The notes under the pieces: model-generated
What the model saw: only the letters and a program-made list of their open reading frames with translations
Databases searched by the model: none
What the model was told of the DNA's origin: nothing
NCBI RefSeq assembly: GCF_040117685.2
Contig: NZ_JBEDYP020000015.1
Location: 124,001-188,000 of the forward strand
DNA length: 64,000 nt
Source of the DNA: Gracilimonas sp040117685
GTDB taxonomy: Bacteria; Bacteroidota; Rhodothermia; Balneolales; Balneolaceae
Direction: 5' to 3'
Position numbers and translations under genes: made by a program
Shown here: piece after piece, positions 54,979 to 63,863 of the stretch
How positions within the stretch are numbered: the first letter of the stretch is position 1
Layout: the number at the start of each line of letters is the position of its first letter

Positions 54979-56146
54979 TGCTCTTTTGCTGGTAAACGGA
55001 TGCTCCGAAATGGCTGACATTCAACTTCAGGAAATATCTACTGTTTCCGGGGAAAACAGCTCTCTTCCCTCTTTATACACCGATAATACGGGCATCGTGT
55101 TTATGAGCTGGGTTGAAGAAAGAGGCAATATCGCTGAGTTACATTTTGCTACATTCAAGAATAACACCTGGTCTGAACCTTCTGTTATATCAGCTGATTC
55201 AACCTGGTTCTTAAACTGGGCCGATTATCCTTCCATAATTGGACATAATGGACAACCCATGGCTGCTCACTGGCTTAATAAGAAACCCGGCGGAACATAT
55301 GCTTACGATGTTAACATCTCAGCTTATACTCATCAATGGTCTGAGAGAATCATACCTCATCAGGATAAAACCCCAACCGAACATGGATTCGTAAGTATGC
55401 TTCCCGCTTCCGATTCCACCTTCATGATGGTATGGTTAGACGGTCGAAAAACAGCCGGAAGAGAACATCATGAGTATGCGGATATAAGCAAAGCTATGAC
55501 CCTCAGAGGCGCAATAATTGACCAAAATGGTCAAATCAAAGAAAAATTTCTTATCGATGATGCAGTTTGTGACTGTTGCAATACCTCCTTAGCAAAAACA
55601 GATAACGGGTTTATAGTCACTTACCGTAACCGCACGGAAGATGAAATTCGAGATATTTATTCCTCAATTTTCAGAGATGGAAGCTGGAGCGAACCTAAGC
55701 CTGTGCATAATGATAATTGGAAAATAGCTGCCTGTCCCGTTAACGGCCCGGCGGTTGGAGTTCAAAATGAAGTTGTAGCAACAAGTTGGTTTACCGGTGC
55801 AAACGGAGAGAGTAAATTACAATTAGGCATTTCGAATAATCATGGAACCGATTTCGATACGGTAATTTCAGTAGATGATCAAAATGCGATAGGAAGAACG
55901 GATTTATTAATAAGTGATGGCAAAATCTGGGTGAGCTGGCTTTCATCTGTTAATAATTACGGAAAGCTAAATCTTGCTTCTTATTCTCTGGATGGTAACC
56001 CATTAAATCAATATTCTATTCCAAATATCTCCAAAGAAAGAAGTACCGGGTTTCCTCAGCTCGTTAGTTCTGAAAATAGTCTTCTTATAGCCTTTACCGA
56101 TGTTTCCGAAGAAAGTAAACGAATCCGAATGTTTGAATTGAAATAG
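54956..56146 (+). CDS. secreted sialidase-like beta-propeller lipoprotein with a Cys motif
   Basis: 396 aa. MRLLILLSALLLVNGCSE is a lipoprotein signal; the start at 54956 lies within the end of the preceding gene. Repeated Asp-box-like and WxxD patterns (ELHFATFKNNTWSEP, KIWVSWLSSVNNYGKL) suggest a sialidase/exo-alpha-sialidase-type propeller. A distinctive Cys cluster CDCCNTSLAKTDNGFIV, YRNRTEDEIRDIY and AACPVNGPAVGV is conserved-looking and could bind metal. The catalytic Arg triad of true sialidases was not verified. Confidence 0.6.
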   Translation: MRLLILLSALLLVNGCSEMADIQLQEISTVSGENSSLPSLYTDNTGIVFMSWVEERGNIAELHFATFKNNTWSEPSVISADSTWFLNWADYPSIIGHNGQPMAAHWLNKKPGGTYAYDVNISAYTHQWSERIIPHQDKTPTEHGFVSMLPASDSTFMMVWLDGRKTAGREHHEYADISKAMTLRGAIIDQNGQIKEKFLIDDAVCDCCNTSLAKTDNGFIVTYRNRTEDEIRDIYSSIFRDGSWSEPKPVHNDNWKIAACPVNGPAVGVQNEVVATSWFTGANGESKLQLGISNNHGTDFDTVISVDDQNAIGRTDLLISDGKIWVSWLSSVNNYGKLNLASYSLDGNPLNQYSIPNISKERSTGFPQLVSSENSLLIAFTDVSEESKRIRMFELK

Positions 56147-56163
56147 TTAATGAATTCAACTTT

Positions 56164-56880
56164 ATGAATCTGAAAGCTTTTTTAGTCCCTGTAGTTACCT
56201 TATTTCTGCTTAATGGTTGTGAACCCTCTGAAGCCCCCGCTTCTCAGTCAGATAACACATTTCAGACCATCTTAACCGATAGTACTTTAAACCAATGGAG
56301 CGGCAAAGAAGGTTATTGGACATTTGAAAACGGAGTGTTGACTGGTGAAACCACACCAAATACGATTCTGATAGAGAATACTTTTTTTATCTGGGATGGT
56401 GATACCGGTCATGATTTTGAATTAAAGGCCGACTTCAGGATTTCGGAAAGAGGAAATAGTGGCATTAATTACTACAGCAAACCTGTGAAAGCAAAGGAAT
56501 TTATGCTCAGCGGATACCAGGCAGACTTAGATGGTTCGCATAATTATACGGGGAATGTGTACGAAGAAAGAGGGAGAGCCACCCTGGCAAATCGAGGGGA
56601 AATTGTAAATATATCGGAAGGCAATTTTTCAGAGGTTTTGGCCAAAACCGGAACACAGGAATCGTTGTTTTCAAAAATTGATACAACCGAAAACGGCTGG
56701 AACAAATATCATATAATCGCACGAGGAAACTCCATCATTCATTTAGTAAACGGTCAGATTATGACCATTCTGCTGAATGATGACGGGGCAAAATCAACCA
56801 CTAACAAATTGGGATTTCAACTACACCTTGGCCCTCCCATGAAAGTGGAGTTCCGAAATATCCGGTTGAAGAAATTATAA
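56164..56880 (+). CDS. DUF1080 (3-keto-disaccharide hydrolase-like) lipoprotein
   Basis: 238 aa. Lipobox LLNGCEPS, then the jelly-roll concanavalin-like DUF1080 domain: EGYWTFENGVLTGE, FELKADFRISERGNSGINYY and LGFQLHLGPPMKVEFRNIRLK. Members bind or cleave 3-keto-glycosides in the periplasm. It precedes the haem dehydrogenase gene by 58 bp, a pairing common in such sugar-oxidising clusters. Confidence 0.85.
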   Translation: MNLKAFLVPVVTLFLLNGCEPSEAPASQSDNTFQTILTDSTLNQWSGKEGYWTFENGVLTGETTPNTILIENTFFIWDGDTGHDFELKADFRISERGNSGINYYSKPVKAKEFMLSGYQADLDGSHNYTGNVYEERGRATLANRGEIVNISEGNFSEVLAKTGTQESLFSKIDTTENGWNKYHIIARGNSIIHLVNGQIMTILLNDDGAKSTTNKLGFQLHLGPPMKVEFRNIRLKKL

Positions 56881-56938
56881 ACACTATTTGTACTTTAGCC
56901 AGTACATCATCAGGAATTTTACTCTTTACTACCTTTGC

Positions 56939-59538
56939 ATGCATATCATTAACAGACGAATTAGCAGTATATCTCTCATCATAATTTCAGCCACTTTTTT
57001 ATGGATTACAGGCTGCAACTCATCCCAAAACCAGGATCAGGAACAAACTCAACCAACGATGAGTCAGCAAGATCCGGGCAGTACTGACATTCAAACATTA
57101 CCGGGATTTGAAGCACAATTGCTTTATGAAGTGCCAAGAGGAAGTTATGGCACCTGGATTGCCCTTACGGTAGATAGCCAGGGACGCTTGATTGCTTCCG
57201 ACCAAAGTAATAAAGGTATGTACCGTGTTACCATAAATGAAACGGAAGGTAAGCCCGAGGTAAACATCGAGGAGGTTACAATCCCGCTTTCAGGAGTAAA
57301 CGGGTTTGCATGGAAAAACTGGGACTTATACGCCAACGTTGGAGGCAAAGGAATTTTCAAAATGAGTGATGAACGCGGGGATGACCAGTTTGACGTACTG
57401 GAATTTCTTGGTGGTCCGGCCAAACTGGCTGAGCATGGAAATCACAGCGTTGTCAATACCGCTACAGATGATGACTTATATGTAATTAATGGAAACTATA
57501 CTCCCAAGCCTGAACTTAACTCCAGCAGATTACCGAATTGGGATGAGGATTTATTGCTTCCACGAATGTGGGATATCAGAGGCAATGCCCGCGGTATTTA
57601 TGCGCCCGGAGGCTACATAGCCAAAATTAATCCTGATGCTTCTAAATGGGAGATGTTCAGTATTGGATATAGAAATCCATACGATGCAGCTGTAAATCCA
57701 CATGGTGAGTTGTTTACGTTTGATTCCGATATGGAATGGGATTTAGGTATGCCGTGGTATCGCCCGACAAGGCTTATCCACGTCACAAGTGGCAGCGACT
57801 ATGGCTGGCGAAGTGGCAGTGGGAAATGGAAAGAATATTATGAAGACAGTCTTCCTCCTACCCTTAATACAGGTCGGGGTTCACCCACCGGAATACTCTT
57901 TGGTACCGGTGCCCAATTCCCCGCTAAGTATCAGCATGCTTTGTTTGCTCTGGATTGGCTTTATGGAACTATTTATGCCTTTCACCTTACTCCTGATGGA
58001 GCAACGTATAGAGCCGAAGCCGAAAAATTTCTATCCGGCAATGCGCTGCCATTAACCGACGCAGTTATCGGTAAAGACGGTGCTTTGTATTTCATTATTG
58101 GAGGCAGGTCAAATGTCACCAAACTATATCGTGTGGTTTATACCGGAGACCAGTCAACCGAACCTGCTCCCTATCCCGATAATGCAGTATCGAAAGAAGC
58201 CCGACAAATTCGAAGGAATTTGGAAAAGTATCATGGAGTATCTGATCCAAATGCCCTCCCGAAAGCCTGGCCTTACCTTGATTCTGATCATCAATTTATA
58301 CGCTATGCAGCTCGAATGGCGGTGGAATCACAACCCGTGAATCTTTGGGCTAATAAAGCACTGAGTGAAAATGCGCCCTGGGCTAAGATTAATGGAATTA
58401 TTGCTTTGGCAAGATCAAATTCTCAACAGTACAGAGAAGAAGCTATCAACACATTGATTGAAACGAATCTGAACTCTTTCACCACAGAACAGACCTTAGG
58501 ATATTTAAGGGCTCTGTCTCTGGTGTTCATGCGTCTTGGAGACCCGGTTGACTCACAAAAAGAACTTGTAACTGATAAATTACAGCAACTCCTTCCCTCA
58601 GAAGATCCAAGAGTTAATACCGAATTAATCCGGCTATTGGTTTACCTGAAAGATGCGAGAGTCATTGAAAAAGCCCTGGCTTTGATTGAGAACCCCAAAC
58701 CCATAGACTCCAAGCCCAACTGGATCGGTGTCTTAGATCATCCGGATGGAACCATCGAGAAGATGCAGGAAAATCCTCCTCCCGTTCAGGAAATAGAGTA
58801 TTTATTCATACTTCGGAATCTTAGAGATGGATGGACTATTGAACAAAGAAGGGAATATTTCACTTTTATTAATGAAGCATCCGGAAAAATGGGTGGTTCG
58901 AGTTATGCGGGATATTTAAGAAAAATAAGAGACGATGCATTGAGCAATGCCTCCAAAGAAGAACACGATGCGGTAGCAGATATTACAGGTGTGAGCTTAA
59001 TTACAGAGCCGGGTTTTGAGATTGTACAACCTGAAGGCCCCGGCAGAGACTGGACCGTAAATGAAGCAGTTGTTACGGTAGCAGATCATTTACGGAACGT
59101 AATTTCGAAAATGGCAGAAATGCCTTTTTTGCTACAGGTTGTGCATCCTGTCATCGATTTAATGGCTATGGGGGTAATATAGGTCCTGATCTAAGCACTA
59201 TTGGCCTCAGATCTTCTGTTGATGTTTTGCTGGAAGACATCATTAACCCTGGCTCACTTATTTCGGATCAGTACAGCAGCTCCGAAGTAAAACTGAAAAA
59301 TGGGGATTTGGTATCAGGACTTGTTATAGAGCAAACAGATTCCTTGAAAATATATACCAGAAATCCCGACCAACCTCCTGTGGTTGTGAGTAAAGAACAG
59401 GTACAATCGATTGGACCTTCAAGTATATCTCAGATGCCGGCTAATTTGCTAAACCCTCTTAACGAAGAAGAACTCAGAGATTTAGTAGCCTATTTACGTT
59501 CCGGTGGAAATCCTGACAGTAAGTTGTTTAAGAAATAA
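56939..59538 (+). pseudogene. propeller dehydrogenase with c-type haem domain, one frameshift
   Basis: Lipoprotein signal MHIINRRISSISLIIISATF then ITGC. A membrane-bound dehydrogenase propeller (TIGR02604-like; for example GYRNPYDAAVNPHGELFTFD and TSGSDYGWRSG), HEAT-like helices (about 430-600), and a c-type cytochrome domain. The frame ending at 59182 gives no haem site; a one-base addition near 59081-59092 leads to ERNFENGRNAFFATGCASCH with CxxCH and on to 59538, about 866 aa. The start at 56939 was preferred to 56888 because of the lipobox. Confidence 0.85.
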
Positions 59539-59558
59539 TTAGTCGGTCAAATACCGAG

Positions 59559-59930
59559 CTATCTTTGAACCCAGACAGTAGAATCAGCATAAACTATGAC
59601 CTCTAATACCATGTCGGTATTGGCAGGTCTTCCGGTTAACCGGAAAGAAGAATGGGTTCTGTCGGAAATGGTATAGGTACCGTGTCCATTTTCGCTTTCG
59701 AGGTAGAGGTCCTTAAGAGTTACATCCGAAAAAGAATTTTGACCGCCACCCTGAATCTCTGGTCGCTCGAAGTAAGCGACAGACCTACCTATGGCCTCAT
59801 ACATTCCTTGTAATGTAGCCGACCTGTTAGGATTAAGCTCTCCCTTTGAGAATGTATTGTAAGCTACAGAAACAGTAATCGCCACAAGTACGGTTACTAA
59901 TATGACAAGCAGTAATTCCCTTTTTCCCAT
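59559..59930 (-). CDS. pilin-like protein with MG-initiated helix
   Basis: 123 aa. The N-terminus MGKRELLLVILVTVLVAIT is nearly identical to the pilin-like gene upstream, and the rest is short and polar with motif YFERPEIQGGGQ. There is no positively charged leader before the helix and no Glu5; a cleavage after G2 would be the only canonical option. Location after the strong terminator of the larger copy suggests lower expression. Probable minor pilin of the type IV pilus-like system, inferred. Confidence 0.7.
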   Translation of the reverse strand: MGKRELLLVILVTVLVAITVSVAYNTFSKGELNPNRSATLQGMYEAIGRSVAYFERPEIQGGGQNSFSDVTLKDLYLESENGHGTYTISDRTHSSFRLTGRPANTDMVLEVIVYADSTVWVQR

Positions 59931-59960
59931 TTTGACCTCCGAATAAAATAAGAGTGGAGT

Positions 59961-59994
59961 AAAAAAAATGGCTCCCTTTCAGGAGCCATTTTAA
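59961..59994 (-). terminator. rho-independent terminator after the larger pilin-like gene
   Basis: On the minus strand AATGGCTCC, loop TGAAAG, GGAGCCATT gives a nine-base perfect stem, followed by a run of eight T. It reduces read-through from the larger pilin-like gene into the smaller one. Confidence 0.85.
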
Positions 59995-60018
59995 ACTTAT
60001 GATATAGATACGAATCTA

Positions 60019-60471
60019 TTAGTCATTTTCAACCCAAGTAATACCACCTGGTCCGATATCAGCTTGAAGCGGTCCGTTTCCGGTAGCAGAGCTAACAGAA
60101 GAAGTAACCGGTCCGTCGATACGGCTTGCAGGATAAGCGGTAATTTGGAATGTAGTATCAGTAGCACCCGGTGCAGAGAAAGTATATACACCGTTAGCAT
60201 TAACAGCTGTCAAACCGCCATTAGCGATTTCATCAGCCGGGAAAGCAACTGTATTGAAGGTAATACCTTCCCAGTCACCGCCGCCGCCGCCAAGCATCTC
60301 AGGCTTCATGAAATAGCCCTGAGCTGAAGAAGCGAAAGTAGCAATATCCTGACGAACTGCGTCAAGGTTAGCTGAATCAGCAGCTGATCCGAATGTGTTA
60401 ATAGCCACAACCGTCGCAATACCTACGATGATTGTTACGAGAATTACGAGAAGTAATTGTTGTTGACCCAT
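60019..60471 (-). CDS. pilin-like protein with MGQQQ-type N-terminus (probable major pilin)
   Basis: 150 aa. MGQQQLLLVILVTIIVGIAT is the conserved-looking start: two residues, then the hydrophobic helix. The C-terminal part is small-residue rich with YFMKPEMLGGGGGDW, matching YFERPEIQGGGQ in the smaller neighbour. The helix has no Phe1/Glu5, so assembly through the classic prepilin rules is doubtful. Genes for its pilus machine are 13-23 kb away on the same strand. A 434-bp AT-rich leader/promoter region lies upstream. Confidence 0.72.
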   Translation of the reverse strand: MGQQQLLLVILVTIIVGIATVVAINTFGSAADSANLDAVRQDIATFASSAQGYFMKPEMLGGGGGDWEGITFNTVAFPADEIANGGLTAVNANGVYTFSAPGATDTTFQITAYPASRIDGPVTSSVSSATGNGPLQADIGPGGITWVEND

Positions 60472-60905
60472 GATGATCTCCTATTGTAGTGTTGTTTTGT
60501 GTTTGTTAAACTGTTTTCAATTTATCTGATGCAAATTTTAGTAATAACTACATCAAAGTAAATTAGAAATTATTTAGTGTTGTTTGGTTTTTTCTTGATC
60601 ACAAGAGTGATCTCTTTTTCAATTGTTACAAAACTTAATTAAAAAATTTTAATATTCGCAGAAAAAATTATTGTATTGATTCATTTTCTGCCATGCTTAT
60701 GTAAGCACGGATCAATCTACGAAATAAAAATCAGGTTGGATGTACATTAAGGAAGTTTTAATACTATTGTTAGCCGATTTTTACCCTTTACCCCCTCCGG
60801 TGTTAAACCTCTTAGCTTGAATAAATATCATTGCCGTAACCCTGGCAGGGTTATTCGGTTATTCAGGCATCATGGCTTGAGACCGGGAGGTGAGTATAAA
60901 AATGA
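60472..60905. other. 434-bp AT-rich region upstream of the larger pilin-like gene
   Basis: It holds the promoter and 5' leader of the pilin-like gene and the 3' flank of the SDR gene. A GATCAC-AAGA-GTGATC hairpin occurs at 60597-60612, and a six-base hairpin AACCCT-GGC-AGGGTT at 60837-60851. Neither has the T run of a terminator in the direction needed. No gene was found. Confidence 0.45.
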
Positions 60906-61619
60906 TCACATCGGTGGCACCTCTCCCCCCTGTGGCATTACTGTAATTTCTTCTGCCACACTTCTGCTGCTTAACTCCGAAAGGGTTACGATCAGCCTTC
61001 CTACATCCTCGGGGTCAATAAGTTTATTAGGGTCTATTTCAACTTCATGCCAGGATGTTGAATACGTTTGACCAAGGTTAATGGCCGTTACAGCTATGTT
61101 TGAACCCATCAGTTCTTTCCTGAGAGAGCGTGTGTACCCCAATAAAGCATGTTTCGACATAGAGTATGCCCCACTGTCTTTTAAACCCTTCAAAGCTCCC
61201 ACAGAGCTTATATTCACAACTAATCCTCTCTTTCTGCTTTTCAACTCCGGCAAAACAGCCTTTGTAAGGTTAAATGCACCGGCTGCATTAATCTCAAACT
61301 GAGATACAAACTCCTCATGGGATGTGTCTACCAGTTTTTTAAATAAGAAGGAACCGGCATTATTAATCAGAATGCCCGGATTCAGCTTTCCAAAATCAAT
61401 CTCTCCTATTTTAACATCATTGGTAATATCGAGAGTTAGAATCTCAACCTTTGAAGCACCTTCACCAATACACTCCTTTTTGGCCTCGGTTAATTCTTGC
61501 TCATTTCGGGCGATTAAGACAAGCGGATGATTTGTTTTTCGGGCAAATACCCTGGCTATCGAAAGGCCGATTCCTTTACTACCCCCTGTAATTATTACCG
61601 ATTGGTCGCTAAATGCCAT
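60906..61619 (-). CDS. SDR family NAD(P)-dependent oxidoreductase
   Basis: 237 aa classical short-chain dehydrogenase. TGGSKGIG cofactor loop at residues 11-18, NNAG near 91, ISSVGALKG and YSMSKHAL with the catalytic Tyr and Lys. Substrate not readable. It starts 8 bp after the queE stop; a link to queuosine is not established. Confidence 0.88.
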   Translation of the reverse strand: MAFSDQSVIITGGSKGIGLSIARVFARKTNHPLVLIARNEQELTEAKKECIGEGASKVEILTLDITNDVKIGEIDFGKLNPGILINNAGSFLFKKLVDTSHEEFVSQFEINAAGAFNLTKAVLPELKSRKRGLVVNISSVGALKGLKDSGAYSMSKHALLGYTRSLRKELMGSNIAVTAINLGQTYSTSWHEVEIDPNKLIDPEDVGRLIVTLSELSSRSVAEEITVMPQGGEVPPM

Positions 61620-61626
61620 CGTATGA

Positions 61627-62277
61627 TTATGGTACTTTTAAAAATTTATGAGTCTGAAGACTGATACCCCATTCCGGATTTTCCTTCACATAGTCCACAA
61701 TCAAGTCTATAGACTTCGGGGTGTCCCACTCCGGCTGGAGCAACAATTTTGTTCCTTCCGGGCATTTTGCTGCATTTTCCTCCGCCCACTTCAGGTCTTT
61801 GTTTGTAAGAACAACTACCTTTAATTCATCTACATATGCAAATACTTCTCCGGTAGGTTTTTTGAACCGTTTGGGAGAAAGGGTGATCCAATCCAATTGC
61901 CCGGATAAGGGAGATGACCCACTGGTCTCAATATGAACCTGTAATCCGGCCGATTTCAACCCAAGGGTAAGCGGCAGCAGATCATGCAATAGGGGTTCTC
62001 CACCAGTAATCACAACGAATGGTGCTTCACTTTCTTTAGCAGCTTCCACCAATTCGCGGACCGAAAATTTCGGATGTCCTTCTTCTTCCCAACTTTCTTT
62101 CACGTCACACCACCAGCAATTAACATCACAACCGGCTGTACGGATAAAATATGAAGCTCGGCCTGTATGTGCTCCTTCTCCCTGAATGGTATAAAAATGC
62201 TCCATTATCGGGTACTCAACATCCATGAAGTCTCTATCACCGGTAAGCCATTCGGTATGGTTTTCTGTTTTAAACAT
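61627..62277 (-). CDS. queE: 7-carboxy-7-deazaguanine synthase QueE
   Basis: 216 aa radical SAM enzyme of the queuosine pathway: converts carboxytetrahydropterin to 7-carboxy-7-deazaguanine. The CxxxCxxC cluster motif is GCDVNCWWCDVKESW, GEGAHTGRASYFIR precedes it and VVITGGEPLL follows. Its start overlaps queD by eight bases (62270-62277), which supports coupled translation. QueC is not in the window. Confidence 0.92.
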   Translation of the reverse strand: MFKTENHTEWLTGDRDFMDVEYPIMEHFYTIQGEGAHTGRASYFIRTAGCDVNCWWCDVKESWEEEGHPKFSVRELVEAAKESEAPFVVITGGEPLLHDLLPLTLGLKSAGLQVHIETSGSSPLSGQLDWITLSPKRFKKPTGEVFAYVDELKVVVLTNKDLKWAEENAAKCPEGTKLLLQPEWDTPKSIDLIVDYVKENPEWGISLQTHKFLKVP

Positions 62278-62659
62278 CTTTATCAGTGTACTCTACCCAG
62301 CTGGTTTCCGTTTCCCAAACCGTAACGGTTAGCTCAATATCTCCGGGGATGCGGCTTTTGGTTTCTTTATGGATGAACTCAGCAATCCGTTCAGCCGTAG
62401 TGTTTTCGGGCATCAATTCATTTAGAAAGCCATGATCAAACCCACCCTTTTCTGAGTCTTTGGCTGCCCACTTCAGTTCTTTGAAGTCGCAAACCATATC
62501 AGGGGTTTCCAAATATTGGGAAGGATTCAGTTTGTTGGATTTAGCGGTCATCATCACTCTGTAAGAATGCCCGTGCATTCTTCCGCATTTCCCATCATAT
62601 CCTTCAATAAAATGGGCAGCATCAAATTTAAACTCAGTATGTAGCGTCCAGGTTGGCAT
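62270..62659 (-). CDS. queD: 6-carboxytetrahydropterin synthase QueD
   Basis: 129 aa, the PTPS-fold enzyme that makes carboxytetrahydropterin from dihydroneopterin triphosphate. FKFDAAHFIEG, GKCGRMHGHSYRVMM with the metal-binding His residues and catalytic Cys, and FDHGFLNELM identify QueD. The start at 62659 (MPTWTLHTEFKFDAAHF) was preferred to 62704 because the longer frame begins inside a terminator-like hairpin. Confidence 0.93.
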   Translation of the reverse strand: MPTWTLHTEFKFDAAHFIEGYDGKCGRMHGHSYRVMMTAKSNKLNPSQYLETPDMVCDFKELKWAAKDSEKGGFDHGFLNELMPENTTAERIAEFIHKETKSRIPGDIELTVTVWETETSWVEYTDKDV

Positions 62660-62703
62660 TATATAGTCTGTATTTTTGATATCATTTACTGCGATATCAT
62701 TCA

Positions 62704-62734
62704 ATAAAAAAAGCCACGTTGTGGCGTGGCTTAA
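62704..62734 (-). terminator. rho-independent terminator after the thioredoxin-family gene
   Basis: On the minus strand AAGCCACG, loop CCACAA, CGTGGCTT gives an eight-base stem followed by six T. It lies between the 205-aa thioredoxin-family gene and queD. Confidence 0.82.
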
Positions 62735-62756
62735 AATTACGGGATTTTCAGTAAAA

Positions 62757-63374
62757 TTACTTAGTCCGCTTTATGGTACATCCAAGTGATCGGGTTTCCT
62801 TAGTGCTGACCTCAGTTCCGCTTATCATCTGGTTGATAGCATCTTCTGCATAGGTTGACTCCACGGAATTCGCGTCATTAGCGTTATCATCTATTGCACC
62901 ATGATAAACCAATGTTAAGTTCTCATCAAAAAGAAAAATCTCCGGTGTGCGCGTTGCCCCGAATGCATCCGCAATTACATGATTCTCATCCAGAGCATAA
63001 GGAAATTCATAATCCTGCTTCTGAGCCCGTTTTCTCATGTCTTCCATCGATTCCCCACGGTTCCTAATGCGTTCATTGGGATTCAGAGCAATCATTCCGA
63101 TATCATTAGCCGCTGCAAGCGCGGCCAGGCCGTTGTACCGGTCCTCCCATTTAGCCACCCAGGGACACGTATTGCAAGAGAACATCACAAGTAGACCCTT
63201 ATCTCCGGCTACACCTGAAAGTGTCAGTGTTCGTCCAGATGTATCTTCAACTTCCTGGTTTATCTGGGGAGCTTTGTCGCCAATTTCGAGGCTATTGTTT
63301 GTCTGAGTTTGAGCAAAAGCTGTTAAAACCAACACTGCCGATAATCCCAGTATGAGTTTTGTCAATTTAATCAT
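62757..63374 (-). CDS. exported thioredoxin-fold protein (AhpC/TSA-like, CNTC)
   Basis: 205 aa with a signal sequence (residues 1-21). An AhpC/TSA-like fold with redox site CNTCPW (about residue 70), the segment GATRTPEIFLFDENLTLVYHG near residue 135, and a final GCTIKR. Acts in periplasmic disulfide or peroxide chemistry; a partner is unknown. Starts 4 bp after the TlpA-like stop, so both redox genes may be co-expressed. Confidence 0.85.
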   Translation of the reverse strand: MIKLTKLILGLSAVLVLTAFAQTQTNNSLEIGDKAPQINQEVEDTSGRTLTLSGVAGDKGLLVMFSCNTCPWVAKWEDRYNGLAALAAANDIGMIALNPNERIRNRGESMEDMRKRAQKQDYEFPYALDENHVIADAFGATRTPEIFLFDENLTLVYHGAIDDNANDANSVESTYAEDAINQMISGTEVSTKETRSLGCTIKRTK

Positions 63375-63377
63375 GGC

Positions 63378-63863
63378 TTAATCCTCATTAATAACATTAA
63401 GTAATTCTGATTCAAAAGTCTCCAGTTCGGCTTTTCCTTCCCATGAAACCGTGACCTCACCTTGTCTATTATACACAATGGTAAAGGGAAGTGCACCCGT
63501 CCAATCATTAGAAATGGTTGTTATAAACTCATTATCCTTCCCCACTTTAAAATAGGTTTCAAAATCGACCCCTTGTTTTTTCAGAAATGCTTCTGCTTCA
63601 TCGCGTGCCTCTCTGAAATCACCGGAAACAAAAATCAGTTTAAACTGACCCTCATATTTCTCATTAAGCTCCATCAAATAGGGGAATTCTTCAATACAGG
63701 GGGCGCACCAGGTCGCCCAGAAATTCATCAATACCGGCTTCTCGCCTTTATACTCTTCCACCTTGGCCATAACCTGATCAGCTGTGGCATCCACTAAAAT
63801 TTCATCTCCTGAAAAGGACAGACTCATTGTTAGTAAAAGAATACTGCTTATGATTGTCTTCAT
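63378..63863 (-). CDS. TlpA-like thioredoxin
   Basis: 161 aa with a signal-like N-terminus (MKTIISSILLLTMSLSF) and the active site NFWATWCAPCIEEFPYL (WCxPC, about residue 49). Membrane-anchored or periplasmic disulfide reductase. Its start overlaps the stop of the preceding minus-strand gene by three bases (ATGA arrangement). Confidence 0.9.
   Translation of the reverse strand: MKTIISSILLLTMSLSFSGDEILVDATADQVMAKVEEYKGEKPVLMNFWATWCAPCIEEFPYLMELNEKYEGQFKLIFVSGDFREARDEAEAFLKKQGVDFETYFKVGKDNEFITTISNDWTGALPFTIVYNRQGEVTVSWEGKAELETFESELLNVINED

Noticed and set aside
59559..60471. MG-initiated proteins as TatA-type or signal-anchored translocase components
   Set aside because: They lack the Phe-Gly hinge, the amphipathic helix and the acidic tail of TatA and carry a conserved GGG motif instead. 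The pilin-like reading is kept as an inference.
60597..60612. GATCAC-AAGA-GTGATC hairpin as a terminator
   Set aside because: The following T run is broken by C and no plus-strand gene ends there; on the minus strand it lies upstream of the pilin-like gene, so it may be a 5' leader structure only.
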